From the NCBI RefSeq assembly GCF_943913955.1, contig NZ_CALUAE010000001.1, forward strand, positions 1 to 64,000: a DNA stretch of 64,000 bases, given 5' to 3'. Below the pieces are notes generated by a model that saw only the letters and a list, made by a program, of their open reading frames with translations, did no database searches and had not been told where the DNA came from. The DNA comes from Mycolicibacterium bacteremicum. Its GTDB lineage: Bacteria; Actinomycetota; Actinomycetes; Mycobacteriales; Mycobacteriaceae. Position numbers and translations under genes: made by a program. This document shows, in pieces, positions 9,903 to 17,289 of this stretch. The stretch's first letter is position 1. Each line of letters begins with the position of its first letter.

Positions 9903-9939
9903 TGACTGCCCCTAGGAAAGTGAGAACAACTGTTTCCTG

Positions 9940-9956
9940 ATATTGGTCGTCAATAT
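9940..9956. promoter_or_regulatory. candidate TetR operator (ATATTG-N5-CAATAT)
   Basis: A perfect 6-5-6 inverted repeat sits midway between the divergent DUF2236 and TetR start codons. This is the expected place for the operator of the adjacent autoregulated TetR protein. Confidence 0.5.
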
Positions 9957-9991
9957 TGCACCGCGGTTTCGACGGGTGTCAAGATGGGGCC

Positions 9992-10597
9992 ATGTCCCAG
10001 GTCCGGCCCTATCGAGGCGTCGCGGCGCCGCAGCGGCAGGCCGATCGTCGCCGTCGGTTCCTGGCCGCCGGACTGGACCTGCTCGGCGGCGACGACGACC
10101 TCACCGTCCGGGCGATCTGCCGGCAGGCGGGGGTCGCGACCCGGCATTTCTACGAGGCCTTCGCCGACAAGGACCAGTTCGTGGCGGACGTGTTCGACTC
10201 GGTGATCGGAGAGATAGCCGCCACCACCCAGGCCGCGGTGGCCGCCGTGGCGCCCGCCGCGCAGAACCGGGCGGGCATCACCAATCTGGTGCAGACCATC
10301 GGCGAGGACGCCCGCGTCGGCAGGTTGTTGTTCGACGCCACGCTGACCAATGCCGTGCTGATCCGTAAGCGCGCCGAACTGGGTGGCTTCTTCGCCGTGC
10401 TGGCGGCTCAGCACGCCCACGAGGTGTTGCCGGACGCCGGCGCCGAACAGGTGGCCGCCATCGCACATTTCGTGGTCGGCGGGGTGAGCCAGACCATCAA
10501 CGGCTGGCTGAGCGGGGCGATCGACCTGTCGCGCACAGACCTGATCGACCTGCTGACGCTGATGCTGGACAGCTTCCCCGACCCGCGCCGGGGCTAA
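9992..10597 (+). CDS. TetR-family transcriptional regulator (Rv0275c-like)
   Basis: 201 residues. The N-terminal helix-turn-helix is clear (DDLTVRAICRQAGVATRHFY, then EAFADKDQF). The C-terminal ligand domain ends in a helical, Leu/Asp-rich segment. The ATG at 9992 was chosen because the in-frame upstream ATG at 9956 would run through the inverted-repeat operator region. Its stop overlaps the 3' end of the convergent VOC gene. It probably represses the divergent DUF2236 gene and itself; ligand unknown. Confidence 0.88.
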   Translation: MSQVRPYRGVAAPQRQADRRRRFLAAGLDLLGGDDDLTVRAICRQAGVATRHFYEAFADKDQFVADVFDSVIGEIAATTQAAVAAVAPAAQNRAGITNLVQTIGEDARVGRLLFDATLTNAVLIRKRAELGGFFAVLAAQHAHEVLPDAGAEQVAAIAHFVVGGVSQTINGWLSGAIDLSRTDLIDLLTLMLDSFPDPRRG

Positions 10598-11169
10598 ACT
10601 GCCGCGCGCGGCTTCCTGTCGGCCGCCGTCCTGGGCACCGTCGTGGTGTCCGCATCGGTGAATTCCTTGATCCAGCAGGCGAACTCGAGTGTGATGCCAT
10701 CGGGATCCTGGAAGTAGAAGGACCGCACGTAGACGCCGGGATGCAGGGTCTTGGAGGCCTGCCACTCACTGTCGTCGTGATTGAGCACCGGTCCGACCCG
10801 CACCCCCTTGGCCTTGAGCTTCTCGCGGTACTCGTCGAACTTCTCGGCGGGCACGTGGAAGGCCAGGTGATTCATGGTGGACACCGCGCTGGTGATCTCG
10901 CCGAGACCCGGAAGGGCGATGGGCGCGGAGACACCGGGGACGCCGTCCGGGGCATCGGTGAACCAGAAGAAGGCCACACAGTCACCGTTGCCGGCGTCGA
11001 AGAAGAAGTGCTGCCCCATCCCACCGGGCAGATCCAGCGATTTGATCAACGGCATACCGAGCACGCCGGAGTAGAAGTCCACCGTGCGCTGCATGTCCGA
11101 ACACACCAGCGCGACATGGTTGATACCGCCCAGGGTGAACTCCGAGTTCGGATTGTCGGGCTTGATCAT
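10594..11169 (-). CDS. VOC-superfamily (glyoxalase/extradiol dioxygenase fold) protein
   Basis: 191 residues with paired beta-alpha-beta-beta-beta modules: GGINHVALVCSDMQRTVDFY in the first module and a matching H in MNHLAFHVPAEKFDEY in the second, with a Glu in GITLEFACW near the end. These are the usual divalent-metal ligands (His, His, Glu). The ATG at 11169 is preceded by GGGAGGG. It matches Rv0274 in position and length (193 aa there). Reaction unknown; it is divergent from a TetR gene with an inverted repeat between them. Confidence 0.82.
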   Translation of the reverse strand: MIKPDNPNSEFTLGGINHVALVCSDMQRTVDFYSGVLGMPLIKSLDLPGGMGQHFFFDAGNGDCVAFFWFTDAPDGVPGVSAPIALPGLGEITSAVSTMNHLAFHVPAEKFDEYREKLKAKGVRVGPVLNHDDSEWQASKTLHPGVYVRSFYFQDPDGITLEFACWIKEFTDADTTTVPRTAADRKPRAAV

Positions 11170-11233
11170 GTGGCCCTCCCGGGGTGAGCGCGTCGACGGG
11201 GATGAAACCTGCACCGCTGGCGCAGACCCTGAT

Positions 11234-11255
11234 CTGAATCTAACATCAGATTCAG
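11234..11255. promoter_or_regulatory. candidate TetR operator (CTGAATCT-N6-AGATTCAG)
   Basis: A perfect 8-6-8 inverted repeat lies in the 119-nt divergent region between the VOC gene and the TetR gene, about 34 nt before the TetR GTG. It is probably the binding site of that TetR protein. Confidence 0.6.
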
Positions 11256-11288
11256 GTTCGATCAACGAGACGCAGAGGGGCAGGCCGC

Positions 11289-11912
11289 GTGACCGTACGA
11301 GTCGAGCTACCCACCGCGCGTGGTCGCCAGACGCAGGCCGCCATCGACGCTGCCGCACGAACCGTGGTGGCGCGCAAGGGCATCCTGGCGACCACCATCG
11401 CCGATATCGCGACCGAGGCCGGTCGCTCCACGGCGTCGTTCTACAACTATTACGACTCCAAGGAGGCGATGGTCCGCGACTGGGCCGTCCGGTTCCGCGA
11501 CGAGGCGCGCGAGCGCGCCCGGGCAGCGGCCGAACCCGGACTCGACGATGCCGCCCGCGCCCATGCCGCGGCCGCCGCCCACTGGAACACCTATCGGCAC
11601 CGCCTCGCCGAGATCATCGCCGTCTCCCAGCTCGCGATGGTCAGTGACGATTTCGCGCAGTACTGGTCCGAGATCTGCGAACTGCCCATCACTCTGATCA
11701 CCGGCATGGTGAAAAAGGCTCAGCAGCAGGGCTTCTGCGCGGGCGATGACGCACACCTGATCGCTGTCGCGTTGGTGTCCATGCTCAACCAGTTCTGCTA
11801 CACCCAGCTGTCGGGCACCGGGGCGCAGACCGCTGACGACGAGAAGTGCATCGCCACCCTGGCCGCCATCTTCCACCGGACCATCTATCACGAGGGGACA
11901 CCGCAGCCATGA
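11289..11912 (+). CDS. TetR-family transcriptional regulator (Rv0273c-like)
   Basis: 207 residues with an N-terminal HTH (ILATTIADIATEAGRSTASFYNYYDSKE region) and a C-terminal helical effector domain. It starts with GTG at 11289 behind a GAGGGG ribosome site. The stop overlaps the ATG of the next gene (ATGA), so it is co-translated with the hydrolase and possibly further genes. The same regulator-hydrolase order occurs in M. tuberculosis (Rv0273c-Rv0272c). It likely controls the divergent VOC gene and its own operon. Confidence 0.88.
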   Translation: MTVRVELPTARGRQTQAAIDAAARTVVARKGILATTIADIATEAGRSTASFYNYYDSKEAMVRDWAVRFRDEARERARAAAEPGLDDAARAHAAAAAHWNTYRHRLAEIIAVSQLAMVSDDFAQYWSEICELPITLITGMVKKAQQQGFCAGDDAHLIAVALVSMLNQFCYTQLSGTGAQTADDEKCIATLAAIFHRTIYHEGTPQP

Positions 11913-13042
11913 CCTCCAAGAGCGCGACGCCCGGGGTGATCCGCGAGTTCGTTGCGATGGACTCCCCCACCGCCCGGCGCGCAGGTGCCGGCGGACACCC
12001 CTGCCAGGGGCTGTATCACCGCGGGGTCGGGCGCAAACCGAAGATCGCGGTGATCGCCACGCACTATCAGATCGACTTCTCCGAGCACTATCTCGCCGAC
12101 TATCTGGCCACCCGCGGTATCGGCTTCCTGGGCTGGAACACCCGTTTCCGGGGGTTCGAGAGCAGCTTCCTGCTCGATCACGCCCTGGTCGACATCGGGG
12201 TCGGGGTGCGCTGGTTGCGCGAGGTGCAGAACATCGAAACCGTGGTGCTGCTCGGCAATTCCGGTGGCGGGTCACTGATGTCGGCCTATCAGGCCCAGGC
12301 ACGCCATCACCACGTCACCCCGCTGGATGGCATGCGCCCGGCCGCCGGCCTGACCGATCTGCTGCCCGCCGACGGTTATGTCGCCAGCGCGGCGCACCCG
12401 GGCCGCCCGGAGGTGCTGACCGCCTGGATGGACGCCGCCGTCGTCGACGAGAACGACGCCGTGGCAACCGATCCCGCGCTCGATCTGTTCGACAAGGGTA
12501 ACGGCCCGCCGTACTCACCGGACTTCGTGCAGCGTTACCGCGCCGCGCAGGTCGCCCGCAACGAGGCCATCACCGACTGGGCCGAGGCCGAACTGAAAAG
12601 AGTGCAGAAGGCCGGGTATTCGGATCGACCGTTCGCCGTCCTGCGCACCTGGGCAGACCCCCGCATGGTCGATCCCGCCCTGGAGCCCACCAACCGCCAG
12701 CCCAACCTCTGCTACGCCGGGCCGCCGGTGAAGGCCAACCGGTCGGCGCGGGGTATCGCGGCGGCCTGCACGCTGCGCAACTGGATCGGGATGTGGAGTC
12801 TGCGGCACGCTCAGACCCGCGCCGAGCCGCACCTGGCCCTCATCGACTGCCCGGCGCTGGTCATCAATGCCCACCAGGACACCGGCGTCTTCCCATCCGA
12901 CGCCCAGCGCATCCACGACGCGCTGGCCTCGACCGACAAGGGGCTGGTGTCGATCGACACCGATCACTACTTCACCACGCCCGGCGCCCGCAGCGAGCAG
13001 GCCGATACCATTGCCCAGTGGATAGCCAAGCGCTGGAGGTAA
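11909..13042 (+). CDS. alpha/beta-hydrolase family protein (Rv0272c-like)
   Basis: 377 residues, the size I recall for Rv0272c. The nucleophile elbow is GNSGGG (Ser in VVLLGNSGGGSL, near residue 119), with an acidic residue and late His (DTDHYFTTPG near 350) completing a probable triad. The ATG at 11909 was chosen because it overlaps the TetR stop and restores the expected length. Substrate is unknown; it lies with fadE6 and fadD2, which suggests an ester or CoA-thioester of a lipid-derived compound. Confidence 0.8.
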   Translation: MTSKSATPGVIREFVAMDSPTARRAGAGGHPCQGLYHRGVGRKPKIAVIATHYQIDFSEHYLADYLATRGIGFLGWNTRFRGFESSFLLDHALVDIGVGVRWLREVQNIETVVLLGNSGGGSLMSAYQAQARHHHVTPLDGMRPAAGLTDLLPADGYVASAAHPGRPEVLTAWMDAAVVDENDAVATDPALDLFDKGNGPPYSPDFVQRYRAAQVARNEAITDWAEAELKRVQKAGYSDRPFAVLRTWADPRMVDPALEPTNRQPNLCYAGPPVKANRSARGIAAACTLRNWIGMWSLRHAQTRAEPHLALIDCPALVINAHQDTGVFPSDAQRIHDALASTDKGLVSIDTDHYFTTPGARSEQADTIAQWIAKRWR

Positions 13043-13047
13043 AGGTC

Positions 13048-13992
13048 CTGGCCCATTTCACTCCGGGTGAGAAGGTGCTCAACATCGTTGCACCGGAAGC
13101 GGATTGGCTCAAGATCCGGTGGTGCGCCGAGGATGACGACCAGACCTTCTACCGCGAGTTGCCCGATGCCCAGGTGATCTGGCATGTGCTGCGCCCGTTG
13201 TCGGGTGCGGACCTGGAGCAGGCGACCAACTGCACACTGGTGCACAAGCTGGGCGCGGGGGTCAACACCATCGACGTGGCCACCGCGACCGCTCGCGGTA
13301 TCGCCGTGGCCAACATGCCCGGGGCGAATGCGCCGTCGGTGGCCGAGGGCACCGTGTTGTTGATGCTGGCCGCGCTGCGCCGGTTGCCGGCGCTGGACCG
13401 TGCCACCCGGGCCGGCACGGGCTGGCCGTCGGACCCCAGCCTGGGTGAGACGGTCCGCGACGTCGGTGGCTGCACCGTCGGGCTCGTCGGGCACGGCAAC
13501 ATCGCCAAGCAGGTCGAACGCATCGTCATCGCGATGGGCACCCCGCCCGAGAAGGTGCTGCACACCAGCACCCGCGACGACGGGCACCCGGGCTGGCGCC
13601 CGCTGACCGAGCTGTTGGCCACCAGTGACATCGTCTCGCTGCACCTACCGCTCACCGAGGCCACCCGCCACCTACTGGACCGCGACGCCCTGGCGCTGAT
13701 GAAGCCCGATGCGGTGCTGATCAACACCGCGCGCGGCCCGATCGTCGACGAGCAGGCCCTCGCCGAGGCGCTGGCCGGCGGGCGGTTGGCAGCCGCCGGT
13801 CTCGATGTGTTCTCGGTGGAACCGGTCGAGTCCGACAATCCGCTGCTGGACCTGGACAACGTGGTGCTGAGCCCGCATGTGACCTGGTACACCGCCGACA
13901 CCATGCGCCGCTACCTGGAGTTTGCCCTGGGCAATTGTCGGCGGATCCGGGACGGCCTACCCCTCGCCAACGTGGTGAACCAAGTGAACTAG
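13048..13992 (+). CDS. D-2-hydroxyacid dehydrogenase (phosphoglycerate-dehydrogenase-like)
   Basis: About 314 residues. NAD-binding Rossmann motif GLVGHGNIAKQV, the substrate-binding Arg in NTARGPIVDEQAL, the Glu in DVFSVEP, and the His in LSPHVTWYT are all present, so the enzyme should be an active NAD(P)-dependent reductase of 2-oxo acids. The start is uncertain: GGAGG at 13035-13039 points to an in-frame CTG at 13048 (8-nt spacing), while the first in-frame GTG is at 13075 with a weak site. It follows the hydrolase stop immediately. I do not recall it at this position in M. tuberculosis, so it may be an insertion in an otherwise conserved block. Confidence 0.85.
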   Translation: MAHFTPGEKVLNIVAPEADWLKIRWCAEDDDQTFYRELPDAQVIWHVLRPLSGADLEQATNCTLVHKLGAGVNTIDVATATARGIAVANMPGANAPSVAEGTVLLMLAALRRLPALDRATRAGTGWPSDPSLGETVRDVGGCTVGLVGHGNIAKQVERIVIAMGTPPEKVLHTSTRDDGHPGWRPLTELLATSDIVSLHLPLTEATRHLLDRDALALMKPDAVLINTARGPIVDEQALAEALAGGRLAAAGLDVFSVEPVESDNPLLDLDNVVLSPHVTWYTADTMRRYLEFALGNCRRIRDGLPLANVVNQVN

Positions 13993-13998
13993 GGGCGG

Positions 13999-14018
13999 GG
14001 GGTGACAGCCATCACCCC
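13999..14018 (+). terminator. hairpin after the dehydrogenase gene
   Basis: GGGGTGA-N6-TCACCCC, a 7-bp GC-rich stem 7 nt after the stop. No T-tract follows, as is common for mycobacterial terminators. Confidence 0.5.
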
Positions 14019-14037
14019 GGGGGTACCCTCGGATACC

Positions 14038-14049
14038 AACCGACCGGTT
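14038..14049. promoter_or_regulatory. inverted repeat AACCG-AC-CGGTT before fadE6
   Basis: This short palindrome sits 32 nt upstream of the fadE6 GTG, where a repressor would occlude the promoter. TetR-type regulators of lipid genes often use ACCG/CGGT half-sites. The regulator is not identified. Confidence 0.4.
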
Positions 14050-14080
14050 ATTAGGGAAGTTGCCCCCATGGAGGTTAAGC

Positions 14081-16270
14081 GTGCCCATCGCGATCAACTC
14101 TGAACACAACGACCTGGCCGATTCGGTCCGGTCCCTGGTGGCCAAGGTGGCCCCGTCCGACGTCCTGCACGAGGCCCTGGAGACGCCGATCTCCAATCCG
14201 CCGCCCTACTGGCGGGCCGCCGCCGAGCAGGGCCTGCAGGGTGTGCACCTGTCCGAGAAGGTCGACGGACAGGGCTTCGGCATCCTGGAGCTGGCCATCA
14301 CGCTCGCCGAGTTCGGCTACGGGGCGGTGCCCGGCCCGTTCGTGCCGTCCGCGATCGCCAGTGCGCTGATCGCCGCCCACGATGCCGAATCGTCGCTGCT
14401 GACCGGCCTGGCCTCGGGTGAGACCATCGCCGCCTACGCCATCGATTCGAGCCTGACCGCCACCCGCCAGGGTGAGCAGTTGGTCATCCGCGGCGAGGTG
14501 CGAGCCGTCCCGGCCGCCGCGCAGGCTTCGTTGCTGGTGCTGCCGGTATCGATCGACAGCAGCGAGGAATGGGTGGTTCTGGACGCCGACGCGCTGGAGA
14601 TCAAGGAGACCAAGAGCCTCGACCCGCTGCGTCCGGTGGCCCATGTCCGGGTCAACGCCGTCGAGGTCGCCGGTGACCGGGTGCTGTCCAACCTCACCCG
14701 CGCGCACGCCCGGGCGCTGATCTCGACCCTGCTGTCGGCCGAATGTGTGGGCGTCGCGCGCTGGGCCACCGACACCGCCACCGAGTACGCCAAGATCCGC
14801 GAGCAGTTCGGCCGCCCCATCGGGCAGTTCCAAGCCATCAAGCACAAGTGCGCGGGCATGATCGCCGAGACCGAGCGGGCCACCGCAGCGGTGTGGGATG
14901 CCGCCCGGGCCCTGGACGAATTCCACGGTGGTGGTGAGGATTCCAAGTACGAGTTCGCCGCCGCGGTGGCCGGCACACTGGCCCCGGTCGCGGTGCAGCA
15001 CACCGCCCAGGAGTGCATCCAGGTGCACGGTGGTATCGGCTTCACCTGGGAGCACGACACGAACGTCTACTACCGCCGGGCGCTGGTGCTGGCCGCGAGC
15101 TTCGGCCGGGCCGCCGACTACCCGCAGCAGGTCGTGGACACCTCCACCGGTGGCGGACTGCGCAAGCTGGACATCGACCTGGATCCCGACACCGAGAAGC
15201 TGCGCGCGGAGATCCGCGCAGAGGTGTCCGCGCTCAAGGAGATTCCGCGCGAGGAGCGCAACACCGCGATCGCCGAGGGCGGCTGGGTGCAACCGCACCT
15301 GCCCAAGCCGTGGGGCCGCGACGCCGCGCCGATCGAGCAGATCATCATCGCCCAGGAGTTCTCGACCGGCCGGGTGGCCCGTCCACAGATGGGCATCGCG
15401 GCCTGGATCATCCCGTCGATCGTCGCCTACGGCACCGACGAACAGCAGCAGCAGTTCCTGCCGCCCACGTTCCGCGGCGAGATGATCTGGTGCCAGCTGT
15501 TTTCCGAGCCGGGTGCCGGTTCGGACCTGGCCAGCCTGACCACCAAAGCCACCAAGGTCGACGGCGGTTGGCGGATCACCGGTCAGAAGATCTGGACCAC
15601 CGGCGCGCAGTTCTCCCAGTGGGGCGCGCTGTTGGCGAGGACCAACCCGGATGCCCCGAAGCACAATGGCATCACCTACTTCCTGCTGGACATGAAGTCC
15701 GAAGGTGTGGAGGTGAAGCCGCTGCGCGAGCTGACCGGCGACGCGATGTTCAACACGGTGTTCATCGACGACGTCTTCGTCCCGGATTCGATGGTGCTCG
15801 GTGAGGCGGATCGCGGTTGGGAGGTCAGCCGCAACACCCTGACCAACGAGCGGGTGTCCATCGGCAGTGCCGAACCGCCGTTCCTGGCCAGCCTGGACCA
15901 GTTCGTGGACTTCGTTCGCGACGGGCAGTTCGACCAGATCGAGCAGAACCACGCGGGCAAGTTGATCGCCGAGGGGTACGCCGCCAAGGTGCTCAACCTG
16001 CGCTCGACACTGCTGACGCTGGCCGGTGGCGATCCGATGCCCGCGGCCGCCATCTCCAAGCTGCTGTCGATGAAGACCGGGCAGGGCTACGCCGAGTTCG
16101 GCGTGTCCTCGTTCGGCACCGACGGCGCGCTCGGCGACAAGGAGCAGGAGCCGGGCAAGTGGTCGGAGCGGCTGCTGTTCAGCCGGGCCACCACGATCTA
16201 CGGCGGCACCACCGAGGTGCAGCTCAACATCATCGCCGAGCGTCTGCTCGGCCTGCCCCGCGACCCGTAA
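14081..16270 (+). CDS. fadE6: two-domain acyl-CoA dehydrogenase FadE6
   Basis: 729 residues, nearly twice a normal acyl-CoA dehydrogenase and close to M. tuberculosis FadE6 (731). Two tandem domains are visible. The first (about 1-370) ends with the HGGIGFTWEHDTNVYYRR segment. The second (about 380-729) contains the FAD/substrate stretch WCQLFSEPGAGSDLASL and the terminal YGGTTEVQLNIIAERLLG. It should oxidise a CoA thioester to the 2-enoyl-CoA with FAD. The GTG at 14081 was chosen because GGAGG lies 6 nt upstream. It neighbours FadD2, as in M. tuberculosis. Substrate unknown. Confidence 0.9.
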   Translation: MPIAINSEHNDLADSVRSLVAKVAPSDVLHEALETPISNPPPYWRAAAEQGLQGVHLSEKVDGQGFGILELAITLAEFGYGAVPGPFVPSAIASALIAAHDAESSLLTGLASGETIAAYAIDSSLTATRQGEQLVIRGEVRAVPAAAQASLLVLPVSIDSSEEWVVLDADALEIKETKSLDPLRPVAHVRVNAVEVAGDRVLSNLTRAHARALISTLLSAECVGVARWATDTATEYAKIREQFGRPIGQFQAIKHKCAGMIAETERATAAVWDAARALDEFHGGGEDSKYEFAAAVAGTLAPVAVQHTAQECIQVHGGIGFTWEHDTNVYYRRALVLAASFGRAADYPQQVVDTSTGGGLRKLDIDLDPDTEKLRAEIRAEVSALKEIPREERNTAIAEGGWVQPHLPKPWGRDAAPIEQIIIAQEFSTGRVARPQMGIAAWIIPSIVAYGTDEQQQQFLPPTFRGEMIWCQLFSEPGAGSDLASLTTKATKVDGGWRITGQKIWTTGAQFSQWGALLARTNPDAPKHNGITYFLLDMKSEGVEVKPLRELTGDAMFNTVFIDDVFVPDSMVLGEADRGWEVSRNTLTNERVSIGSAEPPFLASLDQFVDFVRDGQFDQIEQNHAGKLIAEGYAAKVLNLRSTLLTLAGGDPMPAAAISKLLSMKTGQGYAEFGVSSFGTDGALGDKEQEPGKWSERLLFSRATTIYGGTTEVQLNIIAERLLGLPRDP

Positions 16271-16321
16271 TCCCTACTCTCACCTTCTCTGCGCGAGCTG
16301 GGGGCACCTCCCGCTTGCGAG

Positions 16322-16371
16322 CAGACGCAAAACTGCCCTATTTCACCTGAAATAGGGCAGTTTTGCGTCTG
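16322..16371. terminator. perfect 24-bp palindrome, bidirectional terminator
   Basis: Arms 16322-16345 and 16348-16371 are perfectly complementary with a 2-nt centre; the arm begins CAGACGCAAAACTGCCC. It lies between the 3' ends of the convergent fadE6 and SDR genes, the classic place for a two-way terminator. The outer AAAAC/GTTTT gives a short T-tract on both strands. Confidence 0.8.
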
Positions 16372-16387
16372 GTCGCGGGACGGACCG

Positions 16388-17167
16388 TCAGGGCAGGATC
16401 GCGTCGACGTAGCCACCGTCGACCCGCAACGCACCGCCGGTGGTCGCCGAGGCCAGCGGCGAGGCCAGGTACACCACCATGTTCGCGATCTCCTCGGGCT
16501 CGATGAGCCGCTGAATCAGCGATTGCGGCCGGTGCAGCCGCATGAACTCGCGCTGCGCCTCATCCCAGGGCAGCTCCTTGTCCACCAGCTGATAGACGAA
16601 GTCCTCCACGCCGGCGGTATGGGTCGGTCCGGCTATCACCGAGTTCACCGTGACCCCGGTACCCGCCGCGTCCTTGGCGAACCCGCGGGTCACCGCGAGC
16701 AGCGCGGTCTTGGACACGCCGTAGTGGATCATCTCCGCCGGCGTCACGATCGCCGAGTCGCTGGCAATCTGAAGCGCACGGCCCCAACCCTTTTCGATCA
16801 TGTTCGGCAGATAGGCGCGGATCAGCCGGACCGCGGAGAGGACGTTGACGTCGAAGTAGGTGCGCCACTGCTCGTCGGTGACCTCGCGAGCCGGCACGGC
16901 CTCGAAGATGCCGAGATTGTTGACCAACACATCCACATCGGGGAACTCGGCCACCAGCGCGGCGGCCCCGTCGGCGTCGGCGACATCACCGGCGAATCCG
17001 ACCGCGTCGCCCCCGACGGCGGCGACGGCCTCGTCGACGCGGGCCTGGGTGCGGCCGTTGACGATGACGCGCGCCCCGGCGCCGGCCAGCCCCGTTGCGA
17101 TGGACAGGCCGATGCCCTGGGTGGAGCCGGTGACGAGTGCGGTTTTACCGGAGAGGTCGATATTCAC
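16388..17167 (-). CDS. short-chain dehydrogenase/reductase
   Basis: 259 residues. Classical SDR: GxxxGxG cofactor loop in TGSTQGIGLS, the NNLG motif, catalytic Ser in IASDSAIVTP, and Tyr/Lys in YGVSK. It starts with GTG at 17167. It lies downstream of fadD2 on the same strand but is separated by a large stem-loop, so readthrough may be controlled. Substrate unknown; probably an alcohol or ketone in the same lipid pathway. Confidence 0.88.
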   Translation of the reverse strand: MNIDLSGKTALVTGSTQGIGLSIATGLAGAGARVIVNGRTQARVDEAVAAVGGDAVGFAGDVADADGAAALVAEFPDVDVLVNNLGIFEAVPAREVTDEQWRTYFDVNVLSAVRLIRAYLPNMIEKGWGRALQIASDSAIVTPAEMIHYGVSKTALLAVTRGFAKDAAGTGVTVNSVIAGPTHTAGVEDFVYQLVDKELPWDEAQREFMRLHRPQSLIQRLIEPEEIANMVVYLASPLASATTGGALRVDGGYVDAILP

Positions 17168-17207
17168 GAAGAGGTACTACCACCGCGCGCCCCGAGGTAT
17201 TCCTGCC

Positions 17208-17271
17208 CGGCGAGCGTGCGTGAACTCGCGACAGCACGCGGCGTGTCCGCAGCAGACACGCACGCTCGCCG
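17208..17271 (-). terminator. stem-loop with two mutually exclusive folds between fadD2 and the SDR gene
   Basis: Arms 17208-17222 and 17257-17271 match perfectly over 15 bp (CGGCGAGCGTGCGTG). A second hairpin, GCGTGTC at 17241-17247 with GACACGC at 17255-17261, shares bases with the right arm, so both cannot form together. It may be a terminator or attenuator in the fadD2-SDR transcript. Confidence 0.5.
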
Positions 17272-17289
17272 AGATAGGGAAGGTGAGGG

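Noticed and set aside
12793..13047. N-terminal extension of the 2-hydroxyacid dehydrogenase
   Set aside because: It overlaps the hydrolase 3' end in another frame and has a low-complexity Arg/His/Pro composition typical of shadow sequence.
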